Under the pieces are notes generated by a model. That model did not search any database. It saw only the letters and a program-made list of their open reading frames with translations, and was not told the origin of the DNA. This document shows, piece by piece, positions 29,010 to 35,377 of a stretch of 35,377 nt of DNA; within the stretch, counting starts at the first letter, position 1; each line of letters starts with the position of its first letter. The stretch comes from Halieaceae bacterium UBA4438. GTDB taxonomy: Bacteria > Pseudomonadota > Gammaproteobacteria > Pseudomonadales > Halieaceae. Both the position numbers and the translations under genes were made by a program. The stretch covers positions 19,769 through 55,145 of the forward strand of contig DGPO01000109.1 in the NCBI GenBank assembly GCA_002390485.1, written 5' to 3'.

Positions 29010-29662
29010 GCGATCTACGTGGCATCGGCATGACCTCGCAACGGACGCGCCTGCGCCTGATTGAGCGACTGAAGGCGCAGGGTATTGACGACGACCGAGT
29101 GCTTCAAGCCATGAGCGAGACGCCCCGACATTTATTTGTCGACGAGGCGCTGGCGCATCGAGCCTATGAGGATACCGCGCTGCCTATTGGGTTTAATCAG
29201 ACCTTAAGTCAGCCTTATATCGTTGCGCGAATGACAGAGCTTGCGTTGCAACGCGGCAAGCCTCGCCGCGTTTTGGAACTGGGTACGGGATCAGGCTATC
29301 AAAGCGCTGTGCTGGCCCGGGTGGCCGAGGAAATCTATTCTATTGAGCGTATAAAACCGCTGCTCAGTAAGGCGAAAGCGCGGTTGCGAACATTGAAAGC
29401 CCGCAACGTACGCTGTAAGCACGGTGATGGCTTTGAGGGATGGGCTGAATTTGCACCTTTTGACGTCATTATGGGGGCCGCGGCCCCTGAGACGATTCCG
29501 CAGAGCTTGTTGTCGCAACTCGCTCCAGAGGGCTTTTTACTCCTCCCGGTAGGGGGTAGTGAGCAGAAACTGGTGCAGATGACCGCCACGCCGGAGGGGT
29601 TTGAAGAAACGATCATTGAAGACGTCTTTTTTGTACCAATGCGCGAGGGCGTCCATCGGTGA
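29006..29662 (+). CDS. pcm: Protein-L-isoaspartate O-methyltransferase
   Basis: This 218-residue S-adenosylmethionine enzyme methylates isoaspartyl residues in aged proteins so that they can be repaired, a function tied to stationary-phase survival. The family motifs are [38 protein letters not shown] with catalytic-region Ser68, the SAM motif [11 protein letters not shown] (89-99) and [12 protein letters not shown]. It is 10 residues longer than E. coli Pcm, at the N-terminus. The GTG start overlaps the ispF stop. In most relatives surE precedes pcm; here surE is absent. Confidence 0.95.
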   Translation: MSDLRGIGMTSQRTRLRLIERLKAQGIDDDRVLQAMSETPRHLFVDEALAHRAYEDTALPIGFNQTLSQPYIVARMTELALQRGKPRRVLELGTGSGYQSAVLARVAEEIYSIERIKPLLSKAKARLRTLKARNVRCKHGDGFEGWAEFAPFDVIMGAAAPETIPQSLLSQLAPEGFLLLPVGGSEQKLVQMTATPEGFEETIIEDVFFVPMREGVHR

Positions 29663-30582
29663 CCGAGAATTGGTTGGGTATTTACCTGCGAGGCGTCGCC
29701 ATGGGCGCCGCAGACCTTGTTCCCGGGGTGTCGGGTGGAACCATTGCGCTGATAACCGGGATCTATGATCGCTTTATTAATGCAATTTCGAGCGTGGGCC
29801 TTGCGACCCTCAAGTCTGTTTTGACTGGCAAGCTGGGTGAGGCGTGGACTGCGAGCGACGGCAATTTTTTAGTCGTTTTGGGCGCTGGAATCGCTACCGC
29901 CATTGTGAGCTTAGCGTCGATACTGAATTATCTGATGACGGCTTACCCGTTGCCACTGTGGTCCACTTTTTGTGGACTCGTTTTGGCGAGTGCGATCCAT
30001 CTTGTTTTATCGATGCGGGGCCGGTGGCAGGTTCGCGAATACTGTCTTTTAGTCTTTGGAATCGGTTGCGCGGTGTTTGTGGGTCTTACTCAAGCCATGC
30101 AGTTGCCCACGAGTACGGGCGCCTTTTTTCTTGCGGGCGTAATCGCGATTTCAGCGATGATTTTGCCCGGTATCTCCGGTAGCTTTTTGCTTTTACTCAT
30201 GGGCATGTATCAGCCGATTATTGCCGCCGTCGTCGGTGGCGATCTACTCACGTTAGCCGTTTTTGCGGCTGGCTGTGTGGTCGGTCTTATGGGGTTTTCG
30301 CGGTTACTAAAAGCGCTACTTGCGCGAGCCCAGCAGGCAACGATGGCGACCCTGTACGGCTTCTTGTTGGGATCGCTGGTGATCTTGTGGCCTTGGCAGT
30401 TGCCCGTCAGCGCAATGACGGATCGTCACGGTGACAGTCGAACGATACAGAGCCTGCCGGTGACGCCAATGGAATATGGCGAAACAGTGGGTGATCCGAT
30501 GTTGTTGTTGTGTGTGCTGAGCTTCGTGATGGGGGGTGTTTTCGTTCGCCTCTTGTCTTCACGAGCACCTGTTAGGCCATAG
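29659..30582 (+). CDS. popT: DUF368 family polyprenyl-phosphate transporter
   Basis: This 307-residue polytopic inner-membrane protein is of the DUF368 family, members of which have been shown to recycle undecaprenyl phosphate across the membrane (PopT). The two half-repeats each carry the family's re-entrant-type motif: VPGVSGGT (residues 21-28) and LPGISGSF (169-176), with about eight hydrophobic segments between and after. The GTG start overlaps the pcm stop as GTGA. Its place between isoprenoid-precursor genes and the cell-wall hydrolase regulator nlpD fits a role in carrier-lipid recycling. The symbol is transferred from the family, not demonstrated here. Confidence 0.85.
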   Translation: MTENWLGIYLRGVAMGAADLVPGVSGGTIALITGIYDRFINAISSVGLATLKSVLTGKLGEAWTASDGNFLVVLGAGIATAIVSLASILNYLMTAYPLPLWSTFCGLVLASAIHLVLSMRGRWQVREYCLLVFGIGCAVFVGLTQAMQLPTSTGAFFLAGVIAISAMILPGISGSFLLLLMGMYQPIIAAVVGGDLLTLAVFAAGCVVGLMGFSRLLKALLARAQQATMATLYGFLLGSLVILWPWQLPVSAMTDRHGDSRTIQSLPVTPMEYGETVGDPMLLLCVLSFVMGGVFVRLLSSRAPVRP

Positions 30583-30596
30583 CCTTGGACGCATCG

Positions 30597-31466
30597 ATGC
30601 AGATATGTAAAACACTGTCTGCCATTGCTCTAGTTACGGGTCTGTTGGGGTGCTCAGGTGCAAACCCTGATAATTTGCGGCCATGGGAAGAGGCAAGTAA
30701 GCCGTCCGCGCCAAACGTGACGAAACCTGAGCGCGCTAAATCCTACGGATCCAAACTTCGCCCAGGACAACCGTATGTGGTTGTTCGTGGTGATACGCTT
30801 TATGCCATTGCCTTTCGCTTGGGTATTGATTTCAAAGAATTAGCAGCGCGAAATAACATCGGTTCACCTTTTACCATCAAGGTGGGTCAAACGTTGAGCA
30901 CCGATATCGCCGCAGTAACGTCCTCTGAGAAAAGCGCAAGCCGACTGGCCAAGGCGCCGAAATCAAAAAAGAGCTCCTCTAAGACGTCAAAACCTACGAA
31001 ACCAACAGCCAACGCACCAAAGCCGTCAAAAGTGACAACGGTAATCAAAAAGTCATCTTCAGCGAGTAAATCAAGTAGTAACGTGATATCGCAGCCGGTG
31101 TCTCGTTGGCGCTGGCCCTCAGAAGGCAAGGTGATTCGAACATACTCGAGCAACCTTCATAAGGGGATCGATCTATCGGGTGACCGTGGTGATCCGGTGA
31201 GGGCTGTCGCAAGCGGGAAGGTTGTGTACGCGGGAACGGGGGTGACGGGCTATGGCTCGCTGCTGATAATAAAACATAATGACACGTACTTGAGCGCCTA
31301 CGGACACAATGAACGTTTGCTTGTCTCAGAGAACACGAGCGTTATAGCGGGGCAGCAAATAGCAACAATGGGCAGCAGTGGCACTGATTCAGTGAAGCTG
31401 CATTTCGAGCTGCGCAGGCGGGGAAAGCCAGTCGACCCGCTGACGTTGCTTCCCATGCGTCGATAG
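30597..31466 (+). CDS. nlpD: Murein hydrolase activator lipoprotein NlpD (LysM-M23)
   Basis: This 289-residue lipoprotein has a signal peptide with lipobox LLGC (Cys19), a LysM peptidoglycan-binding domain (about 59-101), and a Lys/Ser/Thr/Pro-rich linker (about 110-165). It ends in a LytM/M23 domain (about 170-289). His188 and Asp192 (HKGID) and His269 keep the zinc-ligand pattern. The catalytic His of the HxH pair is Lys267 (KLHFEL), so it is probably an amidase activator rather than an active peptidase. ATG 30597 gives a normal lipoprotein signal; TTG 30585, four codons earlier, is an alternative. It precedes rpoS as in most gammaproteobacteria, and the rpoS promoter often lies inside nlpD. 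Confidence 0.93.
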   Translation: MQICKTLSAIALVTGLLGCSGANPDNLRPWEEASKPSAPNVTKPERAKSYGSKLRPGQPYVVVRGDTLYAIAFRLGIDFKELAARNNIGSPFTIKVGQTLSTDIAAVTSSEKSASRLAKAPKSKKSSSKTSKPTKPTANAPKPSKVTTVIKKSSSASKSSSNVISQPVSRWRWPSEGKVIRTYSSNLHKGIDLSGDRGDPVRAVASGKVVYAGTGVTGYGSLLIIKHNDTYLSAYGHNERLLVSENTSVIAGQQIATMGSSGTDSVKLHFELRRRGKPVDPLTLLPMRR

Positions 31467-31496
31467 GAGTTCGGGTCGCCAGAGAAGGGGGTTCTT

Positions 31497-32438
31497 TTGG
31501 CCGATCTTGACGTACTAAAGGCTTCGCCTAATACAGAGACGCTGACGCTGTTTTCGGTGCAATCGTCAGGGCGCACAAAGAGCCGGGGGGCAGGCGCCAC
31601 AGCACACGACATTGATCCTATTCAGTTGTATCTCAATGAGATTGGTGAAACGCCACTGCTTACCGCGGACGAAGAGGTCGTTGTGGCGCGAGCCGCGTTG
31701 GCCGGTGATGAGTCATCCCGCCAGCGCATGATAAAGAGCAATCTCCGACTCGTCGTCATGATTGCAAAGCGATACGGCGGTCGTGATTTGCCACTCCTCG
31801 ACCTTATTGAGGAGGGCAATTTAGGGCTGATGCGCGCAGTAGAAAAATTTGATCCAGAGCGGGGATTTCGTTTTTCAACGTACGCGACCTGGTGGATAAG
31901 GCAAAATATTGAGCGCGCCTTAATGAATCATGGTCGAACAATTCGATTGCCGATTCACGTTCAAAAAGACATCAACAAAGTCAGTCGCTGCGCTCGAGAG
32001 TTGCAACGTTCGCTGAGGCGCGAGCCGTCGACGGCGGAAATTGCCAATGTGCTGCAACGGGACCCCGGGGAGGTCAGTAATCTACTAAAGATTGCGGAGC
32101 ACAGTTTATCGGTTGATAACCACGTGAGTGAGGGAAGTGATCGATCCTATGTTGAGACGGTACCCTCGCTTGTGGAAGCGGACCCATCAACTATTTTGAA
32201 CGACAGTGATGTGCAGGCCTGTTTGGTTGAGTGGTTGGGCAGCCTCCCTGAGCGCCAACGCGAAATTTTAGCGAGACGATTTGGGTTGCTCGGCTATGAG
32301 GCCTCAACGCTTGAAGAAGTGGGCAAAGAAGTGAGCCTCACTCGCGAACGCGTGAGGCAAATTCAACTGGATGCGCTGGCAAGGCTCAAGCGGTTGGCCC
32401 TCAGAAACGGACTCTCCGAAAACGTTTTGTTCAGCTAG
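31497..32438 (+). CDS. rpoS: RNA polymerase sigma factor RpoS
   Basis: This 313-residue stationary-phase/general-stress sigma factor has region 1.2 (DPIQLYLNEIGETPLL), regions 2.1-2.4 (LLDLIEEGNLGLMRAVEKFD, FSTYATWWIRQNIERALM), region 3 (IRLPIHVQKDINK) and region 4 with the helix-turn-helix EVSLTRERVRQIQLDALARLK. The nlpD-rpoS-fdxA-mutS context separates it from RpoD and RpoH. The start is TTG at 31497 with AAGGGGG six bases upstream; no ATG is nearby, so translation may be deliberately weak. It ends next to convergent fdxA. Confidence 0.96.
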   Translation: MADLDVLKASPNTETLTLFSVQSSGRTKSRGAGATAHDIDPIQLYLNEIGETPLLTADEEVVVARAALAGDESSRQRMIKSNLRLVVMIAKRYGGRDLPLLDLIEEGNLGLMRAVEKFDPERGFRFSTYATWWIRQNIERALMNHGRTIRLPIHVQKDINKVSRCARELQRSLRREPSTAEIANVLQRDPGEVSNLLKIAEHSLSVDNHVSEGSDRSYVETVPSLVEADPSTILNDSDVQACLVEWLGSLPERQREILARRFGLLGYEASTLEEVGKEVSLTRERVRQIQLDALARLKRLALRNGLSENVLFS

Positions 32439-32448
32439 GCGCTAGCGC
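32439..32448. repeat. Short palindrome at the rpoS/fdxA convergent junction
   Basis: GCGCTAGCGC is a perfect 10-base palindrome covering the three bases between the convergent stops and the end of fdxA. It is too short, and lacks a T-run, to be called a terminator with confidence. Confidence 0.3.
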
Positions 32449-32765
32449 TCTAGTAGGGCAAGTTTTCCGGGCTTACCTTCCCACTCGGCGGCGTCGGCGG
32501 GCGATTCACCCTTCTCCGTGATGTTAGGCCAGATCTCAGCAAGCTCAGCGTTGAGTGCTAAGAAGTTTTCTTGGTCGGCTGGCAATTCATCCTCAGAGAA
32601 AATGGCGTCGATTGGGCATTCAGGCTCACAAAGTGCACAGTCAATACACTCATCAGGGTGTATCACCAAAAAGTTAGGTCCTTCGTAAAAACAATCAACA
32701 GGACAAACCTCCACGCAATCCGTGTGTTTGCATTTAATACAGTCTTCGCCAACGACGAACGTCAT
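32442..32765 (-). CDS. fdxA: 7Fe ferredoxin FdxA
   Basis: This 107-residue soluble electron carrier has seven or more cysteines arranged for one [3Fe-4S] and one [4Fe-4S] cluster: [20 protein letters not shown] near the N-terminus and [15 protein letters not shown] at about residues 40-54. The C-terminal extension ([17 protein letters not shown]) is typical of Azotobacter FdI/FdxA. It lies 67 bases downstream of mutS on the same strand, the usual context. Its redox partner is not known. Confidence 0.95.
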   Translation of the reverse strand: MTFVVGEDCIKCKHTDCVEVCPVDCFYEGPNFLVIHPDECIDCALCEPECPIDAIFSEDELPADQENFLALNAELAEIWPNITEKGESPADAAEWEGKPGKLALLER

Positions 32766-32832
32766 AGTGTTTCCCCCAAAATACCCGCTTTGATTAATGG
32801 TTTAGTGCGGCCGGTCAAAATTTTAAGACGAT

Positions 32833-35377
32833 CTAAGTGTCTAGTAAAGTTTTCAAGGTATACAAAGCGTCTAAAGCGTCTTTAGGCGTCATTTGATCGG
32901 GGTCTATGCCTTTGAGAACGTCAAGAGCTGGACTTGCCGGTGCTTCCACAGTGAATAAATCGACTTGCGTTCGTTCGGGTATCACCTTCGCCGTGCCTTG
33001 TTGACTTTCCAGCTCCGTAAGCTTTTGGCGGGCGTGCAACAACACGCCGTGAGGCACCCCAGCAAGTTTGGCAACTTCCAGACCAAAGCTGCGATTGGCC
33101 GGCCCCTCTTGAATGTGATGCATGAACACGACGTGGTCGTCGTGCTCGGTCGCATCCAAGTGCACATTGGCCATGGACGCGTGACTTTCGGGTAGCGCGG
33201 TCAGCTCAAAGTAATGGGTTGCAAAAAACGTCAGTGCGCGCACGCGCTCCGAGAGCGCCACTGCCGCGGCCCACGCAATACTTAAGCCGTCAAAGGTGCT
33301 TGTACCGCGTCCAACTTCGTCCATCAGTACGACACTGCGATCGGTGGCATTGTGCAAAATATTGGCTGTTTCGGTCATTTCAACCATAAAGGTCGACAAA
33401 CCACTGGCCAAATCATCTGATGAGCCGATTCGCGTAAAAATTCGATCAACCATCGACAGGGTGGCGCTTGCTGCTGGAACAAACGCGCCACAATGAGCAA
33501 GTAGAACGATCAATGCGTTTTGTCGCATGTAGGTCGATTTGCCCCCCATGTTGGGCCCGGTGATTAAGAGCATTCGCCGGCTCTCGTTGAGGAGCGTGTT
33601 ATTGGCAATAAAGGGACGATCGCTCACCTGCTCAACGACGGGGTGTCGACCGCTGACAATGTCTAACTGTGCAGCGTCACTAAAGGCGGGCCGACTCAAC
33701 GATAAGGCGTCTGCACGTTCTGCAAAGCAGGCGAGTACGTCGAGGTCGCAGATTGCACTCGCCGTGCCTTGCAGTAAAAGCAGGTCTTGCGCGACGCGCT
33801 CAACCAGTTCCTCATAGAGGTGTTTTTCACGAGCAAGCGCCCGACTTCTGCTCGATAGTGCTTTGTCTTCAAATAGCTTGAGTTCGGGCGTAATGAAACG
33901 CTCGACATTTTTAAGTGTCTGCCGACGCTGGTACGCGTCGGGCGCGCGGTCCGACTGCTGCCGACTGATCTCAATGTAGTAACCGTGAACGCGGTTGTAA
34001 CCGACTTTTAAGGTCGACAGTCCCGTCGCCTCGCGTTCACGACGCTCAATGTCCACGAGGTACTCACCGGCATTTTCACTGATACCTCGGAGTTCGTCGA
34101 GTTCCTCGTCGTAGCCGCTGGCGAGCACTCCTCCATCGCGGATGACAACGGGCGGCGCTTCGATTAAAGCGGCACTGAGTAATGCACAAAGGTCTGGATA
34201 GTTGCCAATATCAGCCGCCAGAGCAGTTAAGCGAGGTGTGTCTTGCGGCAACGTCGAAACGAGCTCGGGTAGCGCCCACAAGCTGTCCCGTAGCCGTGTA
34301 AGATCCCGAGGCCGTGCAGAACGAAGTGCCACTCGCGATAAAATGCGTTCAAGGTCTGCAATAGGCTTGAGTTGACGGCGTGTTGGCTCATAGCTGTAGT
34401 CTTGACGAAGGCGTTCGACGCTGTCGAGGCGGGCATCAAGCTCTTCCCTTAAACACACGGGTCGATGAAGCCACCGTCGCAAATGTCGTGTCCCCATCGC
34501 GGTAATGGTCGAGTTATAAACCGCAAACAGGGTGTTGTCCTCTCCACCATGAATATTTCGGTCAATCTCAAGATTACGACGTGTGGCCGCATCCAGGATG
34601 ACGGTGTCGCTTTGGCGCTCGTGACTGATTGAGACCAGGTGCGGGAGTTCATTGCGCTGTGTGTCTTTGACATAGTCAAGCAAACAGCCTGCAGCTGAGA
34701 CCGCAAGGGATAGCGCGTCGCAGCCAAACCCACTGAGGTCACGCGTTTGAAATTGCCGATTCAGTGCCTGGCGCGCACTTTCTTCGTCGAATTGCCACTG
34801 GGGTAGTCTGCGAATAGCGACCTGATCGCCCAGAGGCGGCAGACTGGCGTCTTCGGGCGCGAGTAACTCGGCGGGTGATAATCGTTGCAACTCCGCGGCC
34901 AGCGCCTCGTCATTTTCAACTTCGGTGACTAAAAATCGGCCACTACTGACGTCCATCCAGGCAATGCCGCACCGCAGCTGAAATCGATACAGAGCGACGA
35001 TCAGCGAATCGCCGCTGGCATCGAGTAAGGATTCGTCGGTTAGTGTGCCAGGAGTGACAATGCGAACAACCTTGCGGTCAACAGGCCCCTTAGATTCGGC
35101 GGGGTCGCCGATTTGCTCTGCGATCGCAACCGAGAATCCCGCACGAACCAGTCGTGCTAAATAGCCTTCAGCGGCGTGGAAGGGCACGCCTGCCATCGGT
35201 ATAGGAGCGCCGGCAGACTGACCTCTTGAGGTCAGTGTGATGTCTAATACAGGCGCCGCGATTACAGCGTCGTCGTAAAAGAGCTCGTAAAAGTCGCCCA
35301 TCCGGTAGAACAAGAGCTCGCTAGGATGCGCGCTCTTTATCGCCAAAAACTGGCGCATCATCGGCGTGTGTTGGCTT
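32833..35377 (-). CDS. mutS: DNA mismatch repair protein MutS (5' end outside window)
   Basis: This ATPase recognises mismatches and starts methyl-directed repair with MutL. The mismatch-binding Phe-x-Glu lies in [12 protein letters not shown]. The Walker A motif [10 protein letters not shown] is encoded near 33530-33560, and Walker B with the signature [13 protein letters not shown] near 33300-33340. The reading frame stays open past the ATG at 35361 to the window edge, adding SQHTP before MM, which matches the HTPMM of other MutS proteins. The true start is therefore a few codons beyond the window, and 842 residues is an underestimate (E. coli 853). The downstream gene is fdxA. Confidence 0.97.
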   Translation of the reverse strand, partial: SQHTPMMRQFLAIKSAHPSELLFYRMGDFYELFYDDAVIAAPVLDITLTSRGQSAGAPIPMAGVPFHAAEGYLARLVRAGFSVAIAEQIGDPAESKGPVDRKVVRIVTPGTLTDESLLDASGDSLIVALYRFQLRCGIAWMDVSSGRFLVTEVENDEALAAELQRLSPAELLAPEDASLPPLGDQVAIRRLPQWQFDEESARQALNRQFQTRDLSGFGCDALSLAVSAAGCLLDYVKDTQRNELPHLVSISHERQSDTVILDAATRRNLEIDRNIHGGEDNTLFAVYNSTITAMGTRHLRRWLHRPVCLREELDARLDSVERLRQDYSYEPTRRQLKPIADLERILSRVALRSARPRDLTRLRDSLWALPELVSTLPQDTPRLTALAADIGNYPDLCALLSAALIEAPPVVIRDGGVLASGYDEELDELRGISENAGEYLVDIERREREATGLSTLKVGYNRVHGYYIEISRQQSDRAPDAYQRRQTLKNVERFITPELKLFEDKALSSRSRALAREKHLYEELVERVAQDLLLLQGTASAICDLDVLACFAERADALSLSRPAFSDAAQLDIVSGRHPVVEQVSDRPFIANNTLLNESRRMLLITGPNMGGKSTYMRQNALIVLLAHCGAFVPAASATLSMVDRIFTRIGSSDDLASGLSTFMVEMTETANILHNATDRSVVLMDEVGRGTSTFDGLSIAWAAAVALSERVRALTFFATHYFELTALPESHASMANVHLDATEHDDHVVFMHHIQEGPANRSFGLEVAKLAGVPHGVLLHARQKLTELESQQGTAKVIPERTQVDLFTVEAPASPALDVLKGIDPDQMTPKDALDALYTLKTLLDT

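Noticed and set aside
32817..32824. AAAATTTT followed by CG-rich palindromic bases between mutS and fdxA as a terminator
   Set aside because: No stem of useful length precedes a T-run on the minus strand; fdxA may simply be co-transcribed with mutS.

Overview
The window looks like chromosomal DNA of a marine gammaproteobacterium, most likely of the OM60/NOR5 (Halieaceae, Luminiphilus/HTCC2080-like) group. Two things point there. The right half carries the gammaproteobacterial core block pyrG-kdsA-eno-ftsB-ispD-ispF-pcm-nlpD-rpoS-fdxA-mutS. The left edge carries a trifunctional propionyl-CoA synthase followed by what appears to be the start of a bifunctional malonyl-CoA reductase, a pair I recall from aerobic marine phototrophs such as that clade and Erythrobacter. 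The taxonomic call is inference; no rRNA gene is present.

Layout. 1-5650 (minus): pcs and, overlapping it by ATGA, a truncated SDR-type gene read as mcr; together they would convert malonyl-CoA to 3-hydroxypropionate and then propionyl-CoA. 5862-14222: a mixed accessory/metabolic stretch with many strand switches: a PLP threonine/serine dehydratase, an unrecognised protein with a possible Cys-His-Asp site, a YcgN-type Cys-cluster protein, a beta-hydroxyacid dehydrogenase fused to a GFA zinc domain, an exported gamma-glutamyltransferase-like (YwrD-type) enzyme, an SDR, GTP cyclohydrolase I, an exported SYLF-domain protein and a saccharopine-dehydrogenase-like reductase. 14346-18663 (plus): an RND efflux adaptor and permease. 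18697-21265 (minus): a POT peptide transporter and dusC. 21381-32438 (plus): accA-tilS, then a very compact run pyrG-kdsA-eno-ftsB-ispD-ispF-pcm-DUF368(popT)-nlpD-rpoS. 32442-35377 (minus): fdxA and mutS, the latter running off the window.

How genes work together. In the right half ispD and ispF make isoprenoid precursors, which end up partly in undecaprenyl phosphate. popT would recycle that carrier, kdsA feeds lipopolysaccharide, and nlpD/ftsB act in division and cell-wall splitting, so the run is an envelope-biogenesis block ending in the stationary-phase sigma factor. Unlike the usual arrangement, truD and surE are not between ispF and pcm. Four successive genes (ispD, ispF, pcm, popT) start with GTG overlapping the preceding stop as GTGA.

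The window is densely coding. No gene-free stretch exceeds about 210 bases, and I saw no tRNA, rRNA, CRISPR array, insertion sequence or prophage gene. Most interesting for follow-up: the pcs-mcr pair with its two upstream palindromes, the dehydrogenase-GFA fusion, the possible papain-like orphan, and the rearranged ispF-pcm-popT-nlpD segment.
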